NCBI RefSeq assembly: GCF_000002425.4
Contig: NC_037263.1
Location: 10,277,269-10,341,268, forward strand
Reading direction: 5' to 3'
Length of the DNA stretch: 64,000 bases
Source of the DNA: Physcomitrium patens
Lineage: Eukaryota; Streptophyta; Bryopsida; Funariales; Funariaceae
In this document: positions 1-10,573 of the stretch, piece by piece
How the letters are laid out: each line of letters opens with the position of its first letter
Position numbering within the stretch: position 1 is the stretch's first letter
Position numbers and translations under genes: made by a program
Notes under the pieces: generated by a model
What the model was told of the DNA's origin: nothing
Databases searched by the model: none
What the model saw: only the letters and a program-made list of their open reading frames with translations

Positions 1-852
1 GCTTATTTTAAAGACGTAAGGTTGGTTTTAATAGGATTTGGAGAGAGTTAACAATTGTTGTTGGAAGTCAAGATTTGTGTTGGCAACTTGGAATTTATGA
101 AATGAAATTAGAGCTAACACTATCTCCTAGTTTATAAAATTGGTGTCACATTGACAATTCAAATTTTTACAATTTTTAGATAATTAGATTTTCTAAGTGT
201 ATGTAAAATTTTGTAATATTCTAATAGTAAAATTAAAAGATATCAAGGTTTTGGTACAAAAATATATCAAAAGTTGGTAGTTTGGTGTTGACTAGGATTT
301 TTGTGATATCTAGAGATCTAGTAATCAGATCAAGGTGAAATTTAGCATGGTATTGAGGACTTGAAGATCAAGTTACATATCAATTTTGAGTCAAAGTTAA
401 TTGTTGAAAAAAGAAAAATCACTGCTGGAATTTTTGCTTCACCTTTCAAGTTGGTGGTTGAGTGATATTAGTGTAGTTTTTGGAGGTTTTTTCACAATTT
501 GTAAGTTAGATTGGACTGAAAATTCTTAAGCGAATAGAAGACTTACATTGAAAATTACATGCAAAATTTCACATCAAGTGGAGAATAAAATTAGAAGTTA
601 AAATTTGTCAAAGCTCACTAATTAGAGTTGGAGCTTACAAGAAAAATCTAAATTGCTTAAATATGAAAGTAATAAGGTAATTGAGGAACCTAAGAAGAGT
701 ATTTTTTAGCACTTTTGAATTAAAATTTGAATTATATTCTTCTCATATGAGTGCAATTTATTAGGATTTCTTGGATGTTTATGAAATACAACCTCACCTT
801 CCACAACTAGGTGCTTGGTGCATTCTCAAGCAAGACAACACGTATTACGACA
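1..852 (+). repeat. Right end of an old LTR element related to E (E')
   Basis: This is AT-rich, non-coding sequence. Its last 60 bases (about 795-852) resemble the right end of element E at about 34425-34488: both have ACCTTC, a GGTG-TTGGTG stretch, AAGCAAGA and an end in CA. At 853 the sequence changes abruptly to the chromovirus integrase tail of A0. I read 1-852 as part of the 3' LTR of an E-type element inserted in A0, with its other end outside the window. Weak similarity to 33740-33960 supports the family assignment. Confidence 0.45.
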
Positions 853-936
853 CTGGAGTTTATGAAGATCCACCCTATATTTCACATATCTCTTCTTGAG
901 CCATATAACACAGTGAATATCTCGAGAAGAAGATAA

Positions 937-1125
937 ATGCTACTCTTTTCTATAGAATTCAATAATAATCAAGAATTTGAGGTAGAAGAAGTCTTAGATT
1001 TAAAGTGGTGTCAAAATAGGTTAAAATATCTTGTTCATTGGTATAGATATGATATTAGTGAACACACATGGGAGCAAGCAAAGAATCTTGTAAATGCAAA
1101 AAAGAGAGTTGAAGTTTTTCATTGA
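937..1125 (+). pseudogene. A0 chromodomain (fossil)
   Basis: The translated block reads as a chromodomain at the C-terminus of a Ty3/gypsy integrase: an acidic FEVEE strand, then YLVHW, then a D-IS-HTWE segment. It aligns without gaps to the chromodomains of A (19502-19762) and B (22290-22477). In chromoviruses this domain reads histone marks and directs integration. This is a relic inside A0. Confidence 0.8.
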
Positions 1126-1251
1126 AAACATCCATTAAAACCAAGTTGAAGAATGACAAATCTTTGTTATAAAAGAAATAAGATCAAAGGAAGATAACAT
1201 TCTACTTTTTATCTTTTTTTGTAGCTTTTATATATTTGTAATGCTAAGGAG

Positions 1252-1675
1252 ATGGATAACCAACAATCAATAGATTTAACTCAAGAGCTTTTATTTGTGG
1301 ACTTATTAGATGAGACATTGCGATTATGACAACCTTCAAGACGATGATATGGAGATAAAGATCTTTAAGAACAACATGTCTTTCTTCAAATAGATGGTGA
1401 GATACAAAATGTTAGGTATCATAACTTTAGAAGAGATTTCTAATATCTGATAATTTTATTAGAGGTAAGAAGAATTCCTAATAGTGGTACAAATATTTTA
1501 TTTGAAGGAAGTTGTAAAGGCTTCAACAACAATCAAATAACATGGTAGTCTTCTCACCTTGATATGAGATACTATCAATGGTTGAGAGGACCTATCAATC
1601 ATCTTCATAAAAGAATAAAGATTAGAGTATGTAGCAAATATAATTTGTTGCATCTTAGATTTTTTCAACATATGA
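1252..1675 (+). pseudogene. A0 copy of the extra 3' reading frame (fossil)
   Basis: This is a decayed copy of the small frame that follows the chromodomain in the A and B families (compare 19858-20280 and 22630-22983). The start context, the W-plus-GPINHL region and the IDFFNI-like end are still recognisable at DNA level. Function is unknown. Confidence 0.6.
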
Positions 1676-1716
1676 AGATTGCTCCTTGTAAAACTTATTC
1701 CTTAAAGGGGAGGTAA

Positions 1717-2015
1717 TGTCATAGATATACATAGGTATGATAATAAATATCTATTTGATTAGATAGGAATAGGTAAAAATAAATAAAAGTAGGTTAATTT
1801 CATAATACCTTCTAGAGTAGCTTTCTAGAAGCTTCATAAATGCTGCTTTGACTTTACATATATTTATAGCTGATTAGTTGGTTAGAACTTAGTCAATAAG
1901 TTAACCACATGTTGATAGCTTGTACGATAAGCTAACTATGTGGCACACATATAGAAAACTTGCTTTGGAAGTTAAGATACATGTCTTACAAAGTCAACAT
2001 GTTTTGAAGATCCTA
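1717..2015 (+). repeat. A0 3' LTR, left part
   Basis: It starts TGTCATAG directly after the purine tract AAAGGGGAGG and aligns along its length with the 552-bp LTR of A. It contains a TTC-GAA-TTC run at about 1823-1836. The final five bases TCCTA (2011-2015) are the target site duplicated by the insertion of B. The continuation lies at 23407-23646. Confidence 0.8.
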
Positions 2016-2407
2016 TATTAGGGACATAATCCTTAGAACCTTCTAGAGACAAGTTTCTAGAACCTTCTCGAAGCAAGTCTCTGGAACCTTCTAGAAGCTT
2101 CTTAGTTGGTAGAAGATGTTAGGGACATAGTCCTTAGAACCTTCTAGAGATGAGTTTCTAGAACCTTCTAGAAGCAAATCTCTGGAACCTTCTAGAAGCT
2201 TCTTAGTTGATAGAAGTTGGTTAAGAAGCTTCCTAAATAGGAGTATATATTGGAATCGAGGCTGAAGAGTTCTTCAATCTCGACAACACATCTCTTGGAG
2301 CTCTAGCTCACCTCTCTAGTATTATTTTCATCTGATTAATCTAGTTCTTACTAGTTCTTCTTGAACTTCTTGTTAGATCTCGAGCATGTATTCCTGTATC
2401 CATGACA
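2016..2407 (+). repeat. B 5' LTR
   Basis: It is 392 bp long, ends in TGACA and pairs with 23034-23401. It is one internal repeat unit longer than the 3' LTR. The left half is made of repeated GAACCTTCTAGA-type blocks, followed by a TATA box at 2244-2251. Confidence 0.9.
2036..2251 (+). promoter_or_regulatory. Heat-shock-element array and TATA box in B 5' LTR
   Basis: GAACCTTCTAGAAGCTTC occurs at 2084-2101 and 2185-2202. Each is four alternating inverted nGAAn units with exact 2-base spacing, a textbook perfect heat shock element. Partial arrays (TTC-TA-GAA) lie between them. The TATATATT box is at 2244-2251, about 40 bases downstream of the second array. The arrangement is seen in the sequence; binding by heat-shock factors and heat induction are inferred. 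Confidence 0.75.
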
Positions 2408-2434
2408 GTTTGTCGAGACTTCACTCACTTCAGA

Positions 2435-2444
2435 TATCAGAGCT
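2435..2444 (+). other. B primer-binding site (tRNA-iMet type)
   Basis: TATCAGAGCT matches the core of the widespread plant site TGGTATCAGAGC, complementary to initiator tRNA-Met. It lies 27 bases after the LTR end, an offset also seen in A (23 bases). Confidence 0.7.
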
Positions 2445-2463
2445 AGTTTCTTCTTTATTAGAG

Positions 2464-2650
2464 TGTGGATTACCCCTCTGCTGGAAAGTGTACTAGCATT
2501 TCAGAGGTTGTGGATTACCCTCCTCTAAACTGATACTTCTTTTGTTACAATATTCGAGTCTTATTCTTCTTGGAGAGAGTGGATTACCCCTTTTCTTGAA
2601 GCTCTTAAGGCATTTTAGAGGTTGCGGAGTACCCTCATCTAAACCAATAT
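2464..2650 (+). repeat. Repeated GGATTACCC motif in the B leader
   Basis: Four spaced copies of GTGGATTACCC or close variants start near 2464, 2509, 2580 and 2623. They alternate between a pyrimidine-tailed form and a form followed by CTCTAAACTGATA. The leader of A holds one such pair. No reading frame explains them; a packaging or structural RNA role is a guess. Confidence 0.6.
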
Positions 2651-2687
2651 TGTCTTCTTGTAGAATCATTTCTGTCCTTCTCTTAGA

Positions 2688-3440
2688 ATGGCCGGGGGCC
2701 AAGACATTAGTATGACGGAAAGTTTGGAGTCCAAGTTAGATGCTATCATGAATGCCCTCGCTACGTTATCGCAAAGAACTGCAGAGATTGAAGGAGTCGT
2801 GGCAAGGCTTCATAATGATGGAGTATCTGAGATGGCACAATCTAGGTTGCACCAGCCTCAAACTTCTGCACTTGGAGAAGCAACTTTGCCTCAGGTTCGA
2901 CAAGCACCATTGGTTCTACAATATAAGGAGCCCCGAGTTAGCCTTCCGGATAAGTTCGATGGTACGTATTCCAAGTTTCGAGGATTCGTCAACTAAATCA
3001 AGTTGATAACAGTTTTACAGCCCGAATGCTATCCAACGGAGGAATCACGTGTTGGGCTTGTTGGAACATTACTTACAGGACAAGCTCTATCATGGTTTGC
3101 TCCTTTATTTGAGAAACGATCGTCCATACTAAATAACTTTGAAACCTTTTTAGAGGCATTTGCAGAAGCATTTGGTGAACACAACAAGGTTCGATGGGCT
3201 ACAATAAAGATCCGGTCAGTACGACAAGGGATGCGCTCTACATCAGTCTATGCATCGGACTTCAGGCAATTAGTATGCGACATCAATTGGGATGAAGAAG
3301 CGTTGATGAGTCAACTCTATTGGGGTTTAAGGGATGATATGAAGGATTTGCTGTTAACTCTTCCTGATCCACAAATGCTCAATGAAGCTTTTAGCCAAGC
3401 TATGAAGTGCGATATCTGCCTATTTCAATGCCTCTAAGAC
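2688..3440 (+). pseudogene. B gag (fossil)
   Basis: The start codon at 2688 follows the leader. The protein begins with a heptad-like segment (LDAIMNALATLSQRTAEIEG) and continues into a Ty3/gypsy capsid region with PRVSLPDKFDGTYSKFRGFVN, the G-LLTGQALSWFAPLFE block and VYASDFRQL. It aligns with the A gag at 6337 onward. The frame is not continuous. Confidence 0.8.
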
Positions 3441-3719
3441 CAATGTTCAAGACAACATATGGTTCGCCACGCCCCAACTATGTCGGCAAGCAGTGAGAAT
3501 TCACATTCAGAGGTAGAAGACAAGCAAATTGATGTGGTATGTGTCAAATCTCTTACTCTAGAAGAAAAAAAAGCGGCATATGGAGGAAGGTCTATGCTTG
3601 TATTGAGGTGAAGAAGGCCACAAAGTTGGAAACTGCCCCAAGAAGCAAAATTGACGTATTGTCAAGACTAGGAGTGTGTTTATTTAGGAAAACGAGGATG
3701 CCCAGCCATAATAGGAACC

Positions 3720-5567
3720 GTGCGACTGGACAATAAAATATCGCAACAACAACCAGGTTCCTTTCTTTCCGCTCAACCTGCCCTTTGCTTTACAATCCCT
3801 TTGCTTATTGGCCCTCAGAAATTGAGAACCTTAGCATTATTAGATTCAAGAGCATCTGCTTGTTTCTTAGACAAAGAATTTACGAAGCATTATAAGATCC
3901 CTTTAGTACAAAAATCCAAACCTGTTCACGTTGATGTCATAGATGGGCAACCTTTATTGTCTGGTAGTGTCACCCATGAATCAAAACCTATAGAAGTGAC
4001 GTTTAAGGGCCACAATAGTTATATTATTTTCAATATTATTAGAATCCTATCAAATTCTGTTATTCTTGGTCTTTCCTGGTTGGAAAAGTATAACCCATTA
4101 ATAGATTGGAAGTTGCGAAAGATGATCTTTCCCACAAAACCACCCAAGAGCAAGCCTAATAGAAAATCCCAAATAGAAAAATCCATATTTATTGGAGCAA
4201 GAGCGTTTATAAGATCGTCCAAGAAAAGTACACCGTTTGTCATTTATGCGGCTCCAACTATCGGAGAGAAGATCTCGACAGCAAGTATACCAGACCAATA
4301 TAAGGATTTTAAAGACGTGTTTCAAAAGAAGAATGCCGACATGCTACTGGAACACAGACCATATGATTGCGCCATAGACTTACAAGAAGGAGCACAACCA
4401 CCTTTTGGCCTAATCTACAATCTATCGTAGATGGAGTTGGCGGACTTGCGGAAGTACATCGATGAGAATCTAGCCAAGAACTTCATCCATCATTCAAAAT
4501 CGTCAGCTGGAGCACCCATCTTATTTGTGACGAAGAAAGATGGCTCGTTGCAGATGTGCATGGACTATCGAGGCCTCAACAAGGTAACAAAGAAGAATCG
4601 TTACCCGTTACCCTTGATTTCTGGTCTCTTAGAACAACTTGGACGTGCAAAGATCTTTACTAAAATTGATCTAAGAGGAGCTTACAACCTCATACGAATC
4701 AAAGAAGGAGATGAGTGGAAGACAACGTTCTGTACAAGGTATGGCCATTTTGAGTATTATGTCATGTCCTTTGGTCTTACCAATGCTCTAGCGGTCTTTC
4801 AACATATGATGAATGATATTTTTCGAGAGTACCTTGACGATTTTGTTGTCATCTATTTGGATGATATTCTGATATTCTCCAAAATGAGGAAGAGCATAAA
4901 AAGCACGTTCATTTGGTCTTGGAGAAATTAGGCGAGCGAGGACTATATGCCAAGTTGGAGAAGTGTTTATTTCACCAAATAGAGATGGAGTTTCTGAGGT
5001 TCATTGCGACTACAGAAGGCTTGAAGATGGATGCTAAGAAGGTGGAAGCAATCATGTCCTAGGAGGTTCCAAAGATAGTTAGAGACATACAATGCTTTCT
5101 TGGCTTTGTCAACTTCTATCAGATCTTCATCAAGAATTACTCTCAAGTTGCTTCTCCTCTCACTCGGTTGACATGCAAGGATAAGCTGGAATAGGGACCT
5201 CTAGCAAAGAAGGCGTTTCAAGACCTAAAGACCGCATTTACTACAGCTCCAATCTTGGTACATCCAGACTTTATAAAGGCCTTTTATTTAGAAACTGATG
5301 CTTCGGATTTTGCTTTGGGAGCTGTACTTTCACAAATAGGAGAAGACAAGAAGCTCCATCCAGTTGCATTCTATTCTCGAAAGTTCTTTGCTGTTGAAAT
5401 CAATTATGAGATCCACGATAAGGAACTTCTTACTATAGTGGATTCTTTCCAAGAATGGCATCATTTTCTTCATGGAGCTGCACAACCGGTGACCGTATAC
5501 ACAGATTACAAGAATTTGGAGTATTTCATATCGACACGAGTTCTAAATCAATGTCAAGCTCGGTGGA
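3720..5567 (+). pseudogene. B protease, reverse transcriptase and RNase H (fossil)
   Basis: The retropepsin segment is recognisable by LLDSRASACFLD. The reverse transcriptase shows CMDYRGLNK, the [12 protein letters not shown] catalytic aspartate block and YLDDILIFS. The RNase H segment shows [16 protein letters not shown] and [12 protein letters not shown]. Element A interrupts at 5573, leaving GTATG (5568-5572) as the left target-site copy. The region carries several breaks. Confidence 0.85.
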
Positions 5568-5572
5568 GTATG

Positions 5573-6124
5573 TGTCGCGACCATAATCATATAAGCTAAT
5601 AATTACATATAGAAATAGGTAGAAGTAAGTAAAAGTAGATAAAAGTAAGTTAATTCTATAATATTTAATATAGAAGTTTCTTAAAAACTTCCTAGACGCT
5701 GCTTTGACTTCATAGGTGTCTTTAATTGACTTTTTGGATTAGAAACGTGGTCAACAAGTTGGCCATGTGCCACACATGTTGTTAGCTTGAAGATCAAGCT
5801 AACTATGTAGCCCACACGTAGAAAAACTTGCCTTGTAAGTCAAGGCATGTGTCCTACAAAGTCAACACATATTGGAGGTCCTATAGAACGTCGCCACGTA
5901 GCCCCTAGTTAGATAGTATATATAGAGACAAGAGTGAAGGCTTCTTCACTCTTGTCAACTCCTTTCTTGCTTCTAGTCCAGGTTCAAGAGTCTTTAGTTT
6001 TTTGTCTTGTGGCAATAGCCATTCCAGTTTCCTTTTAATATACCTACTTGTTTATATTTTGACTTATTATATCGAGATAGCCTTTTGGTGTATATTTTCC
6101 CTCATCGAGTCTTTGTCCTTGACA
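5573..6124 (+). repeat. A 5' LTR
   Basis: It begins TGTCGCGACC and ends CCTTGACA. A TATATATAG TATA-like box lies near 5917-5925. Its GAA-TTC runs have imperfect spacing, unlike the perfect arrays in B. Confidence 0.95.
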
Positions 6125-6147
6125 GATTGACAAGAGTACACTTACAA

Positions 6148-6336
6148 TATCAGAGCTTTGTTTTTTCTTGAGTAAGAGTGGATTACCCCTTTCTCTTGAC
6201 AAGACATAAGCGTATTAGAAGTTTGCGGATTACCCACTTCTAAACTGATATTGTTCTTAGTATCTTCTTTGTTATCAAGTCTTTCTTTTCTTTTGTCTTG
6301 AGCAATATCAAACAAATTTTTCTTCTTAGTGTCATT
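6148..6336 (+). other. A primer-binding site and leader
   Basis: TATCAGAGCT (6148-6157) is the initiator-Met-type primer site, 23 bases from the LTR. The leader carries one pair of GGATTACCC motifs (about 6181 and 6225), the second followed by CTTCTAAACTGATA as in B. The gag start codon is at 6337. Confidence 0.7.
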
Positions 6337-7341
6337 ATGGCAGAGCTTGTTGAAATGAAGAGTGCAATGGCACAAATGCAAGAGCAAATGAGGGAGTTAA
6401 TGCTTGCGATGCATCAACTCAATTCACCAACACAGGAAAAAACAAGAATAGCAGAAAGTGGAGATATAGAGATGATCGGAGCTGCTTCAACATCTACAAC
6501 AAATCACGTTCCTTCTCCAATTATACAACACCCTATAAGCACTAGAGAACCAAGAATTGCCTTACCTAAGAAATTTGATGGTATGAAATCAAAGTTTCGA
6601 GGGTTCATCAATCAAGTACAATTGGCAATTGAACTTCAACCGCAAAGCTATCCAACTCCAGGATCACAAGTCAGGTTTATTGGCACTCTACTTTCTGGTT
6701 CTGCATTATCGTGGTTTTCGTCTTTTCTTGAACAACGAAATCCAATATTGGACAATTTGGAAGCTTTTTTGGCAGAGTTTTGATCTATGTATGGTGAACA
6801 CGATGCAACTCGTGTTGCAATAAATAAGATCCGAATTCTGCGACAAGAAAATCGCTCAGTAACAGTATATGCTTCACAATTTCGACAACTTGCAATTGAC
6901 ATCAAGTGAGATGATGCTGCACTCATCAGTCAATTTCTTTATGGATTGCAATATGAAGTAAAGAAATTGATGCTCAACTTACCTGATCCCCAAACTTTGA
7001 GTCAAGCAATCGATTTTGCAGTAAAATGTGATAATCGACTTTTCAAATTTCGATCCGAGAATCATTCACGGGAACCTCAACGTTATTACTCAATGGCAAC
7101 ATCAACATCTTTGCCAAATGTACATTCAGAAGTAGAAGACATGCAAATTGATGCGGTACGTTTTAAACCCCTAACTGAGCAAGAAAAGATTCGTCGTCGT
7201 CGAGAAGGATTATGTTTATATTGCGGAGAACCTAAGCACACTGCTCAACATTGTCCCAAGAAACGACGCAACTATAAAATGAGGGGTACGACGGTCAAAG
7301 AAGACAACATGTCGGAAAACGGATTCGTCCAGCTACAATAG
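6337..7341 (+). pseudogene. A gag with CCHC zinc knuckle (fossil)
   Basis: The N-terminal MAELVEMKSAMAQMQEQMRE is helical and heptad-like. The capsid region carries PKKFDGMKSKFRGFINQVQL and LLSGSALSWF. A nucleocapsid CCHC knuckle, CLYCGEPKHTAQHC, lies at about 7213-7254. Order and length fit a Ty3/gypsy gag of about 330 residues. The frame is not continuous. Confidence 0.85.
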
Positions 7342-7346
7342 GGACC

Positions 7347-9300
7347 GTGCAGCTGGAACCTTATACAATTCCTAATGAAGGTCCTATCCTCTCCTCAGAA
7401 CCCTCTCCTTGTTTTATAATAGACTTATATTTAGGACCTAAGAATTATAAAGCCTCTGCTTTATTAGATTCGGGAGCCTCAGCATGTTTTTTAGATGAAC
7501 AATTTGTTAAAAGTCGTAAAATATCCTTTGTACAGAAATCTAAACCCGTACATGTAGAAGTCATAGATGGTCGTCCCTTGTCTTCTGGAGATGTCACTCA
7601 TGAAACTCATCCTATAAAAGTAACAATAGACGGTCATGATAGCTACATAGCTATTAACATAATTAAATCCCCGTCCAATCCAGTTATTTTAGGTTTATCC
7701 TAGCTAGAAAAATATAACCCTCGAATAGATTGGAATTCACGTAAACTTGACTTTTCCCAAAGCGTTATTAATAGTTCTACCAACCAAGTAAAAAATTATA
7801 AGTCTAGTATAGTAAAACCCGTACTGATAGATACAAAAGCATTTATACACGCAGCAAAAGAAGGATCAACTTTTGCTATTTATGCTGCACCTATTTTTGA
7901 AAACGTAAAGACTTCAATTGGCATTCCAAGTCAATATCAGGAGTATCAAGACGTTTTTGAGAAAAAGAATGCAGATATTCTTCCTGAGCATCGCTCATAT
8001 GATTGTTCAATCGACCTCAAGGAAGGAACTCAGCCACCATTTGGACCAATTTACAGTTTATCGCAAGATGAGATGGCTGAACTCAAGACATATATTGACG
8101 AGAATTTAGCGAAGAATTTCATACGCCATTCAAAATCTCCAGCAGGAGCTCCAATTCTATTTGTAGAGAAAAAAGATGGATCTTTACGAATGTGTGTTGA
8201 TTATCGAGGACTCAACAAGATCACAATCAAGAACAGGTATCCATTACCTTTGATATCAGGACTCCTTGACCAGTTGAATCAAGCTAAGATCTATACAAAA
8301 ATAGATCTAAGAGGAGCATATAATCTAGTACGGATCAAAGAAGGAGATGAATGGAAGACTGCGTTTCGAACCAGGTATGGACATTTCGAATATAATGTCA
8401 TGCCCTTTGGACTCACGAATGCACCAGCTGCTTTTCAACATCTCATGAATGATGTATTTCGTGAATTCTTAGACAATTTTGTCGTCTGCTATCTAGACGA
8501 TATCCTGATCTATTCTAAGAACGTCGAAGAACATGAAATACATGTTCGTCAAGTATTACAAAAACTTAGAGATGCAGGATTGTACGCCAAGATGGAAAAG
8601 TGTGTATTTCACACTACTCAAGTTGACTTTTTCGGATACATCATTTCAAATGATGGTCTCATGATGGATTCTAAGAAAGTCCAAACAATCATGGATTGGA
8701 AGATTCCAAGGACAGTAAGAGATGTCCGATGTTTCTTGGGATTTACCAATTACTATCGGATCTTCATCAAAGATTTCTCACGAGTTGCAGCTCCACTTAC
8801 ACGCTTGACTAGTAAAGATAAATTCCAATGGAATCAAGAAGCGGAAGCAGCATTTGAAGCCTTGAAGACATTGTTTGTCTCTGCACCAGTCTTATATGGT
8901 GTTGACTTTTCCAAGGCATTTTTTATAGAAACAGATGCATTAGATTTTGCCTTAGGTGCAGTTTTATCACAAATGGGAACAGATGACAAACTTCATCCGA
9001 TAGCTTTTCATTCAAGAAAATTCTCAGCAGCCGAGATCAATTATGAGATCCACGATAAAGAACTTCTTACGATCGTGGATTCCTTTCAAGAATGGCGTCA
9101 TTATCTAGAAGGCGCTTCTAGTCCAGTCACTGTGTATACAGATCACAAGAACCTCGAGTATTTCATGTGAGCACGCATGTTGAATCGTCGTCAAGCTCGT
9201 TGGAGTATGTCTTTGTCAAGATTCGAGTTCATTTTCACTTATCGGCCAGGAAAACAACAAGGTTTGTCTGATGCCCTATCTAGACGTTCTTATTTTGCAC
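7347..9300 (+). pseudogene. A protease, reverse transcriptase and RNase H (fossil)
   Basis: Protease motif LLDSGASACFLD (active-site DSG) lies near 7470-7500. The RT block from about 8073 has [40 protein letters not shown] and CYLDDILIYS. The RNase H block from about 8900 has [36 protein letters not shown] and VYTDHKNLEY. This is the best-preserved RT in the plus-strand elements of the window. A few breaks are present. Confidence 0.9.
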
Positions 9301-9399
9301 CAAAAGAAGGAGATGCAGCTTTTGAGCAACAAAGAACGGTCCTCTTGAAACCGGAGCAATTTCATCTCCGAGCAATGAAATCAACATTGACTGTTGATT

Positions 9400-10573
9400 C
9401 AACTTTTCTCAAGCAAATCCAGTCCAGTATGTCCTCAGACCCTCTTGTTTATGATATCAAGAATAATTCTTCCAAGTCTCATGATCCTTCTAAGTTCGAG
9501 TTCAAGAATAATCCATTATATTTTGAAGGATGCCTATATGTTCTAGAAAGAGAAGCACGTTTACGTGTTCTTCAAGCACGTCATGACTTTCCTGCAGCAG
9601 GGCACTTTGGATATAATAAGACTTTGGAACTCATATCAAGAGGTTTTTGGTGGCCACAAATGTGGAAGTCAGTCAAAGACTTTGTACAATCATGTGATAT
9701 TTGTTCAAGATCAAAAATTCCTCGTCATCGACCTTACGGACTTCTTCAGCCATTACCTATACCAGAACAACCATGGTCTTCTGTTTCTATGGATTTCATC
9801 ACAGATCTTCTAAGCTCAAGATCTTATGATTCTATATTTGTGATAGTAGATCGTTTCACCAAGATGGCACATTTTGTGCCATGTACAAAATCTATCACAG
9901 GTGAAGAAACAGCTAAGCTTTTCATTGATAATATCTATCACTATCATGGATTACCTAAAGATATCATATCAGATAGGGGAACTCAATTTGTGTCAAGATT
10001 TTGGAGGACCCTTTTCAAGATTTTAAAAGTGGACATAAAGCTATCTTCGGCTTTCCATCCTCAAACTGATGGACAAACAGAGCGCGTAAACCAAGTCTTG
10101 GAGTAATATTTAAGGTGTACCATCAACTACCAACAAGATGATTGGACAACCCTTCTGCCATTGGCAGAGTTTGCTTATAATAATATGGTACATTCTTCCA
10201 CGCAACAAACACCTTTCTTTGCCAATTATGGCTATCATCCACGACTTGATACTTTTGATTTTTCAAAAGTTGATAATCCTGCAGCAGAAGATATGGCAAA
10301 TCGGTTGTCAGAGTTACATGTAATAATGAAGACGCAATTGAAGGAAGCTCAAGAACGACAAAAGATAAACGCAGATCTATATCGTAAGGAGCAACCACAA
10401 ATCAACGTGGGTGATAAGGTATGGCTACTTCGTCGCAATATCAAGACTACTCGATCTTGTGACAAGTTGGACTATCGTAGGCTTGGCCCCTTTACTGTTT
10501 CTGAACAGATCAACCCAGTTGCATATCGGTTACATCTACCGGAGTCAATGAAGATGCATCCTGTATTCGACGT
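9400..10573 (+). pseudogene. A integrase, up to the C insertion (fossil)
   Basis: The N-terminal HHCC zinc finger is visible (H-GHFGYNKT then CDICSRSK), followed by the catalytic core with SMDFITDL, a VDRFTKMAHF block, IISDRGTQF and HPQTDGQTERVNQ (D, D and E). The C-terminal GPFTVSEQINPVAYRL region leads towards the chromodomain. Element C interrupts at 10574; the next codons of A resume at 19502. Confidence 0.88.
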
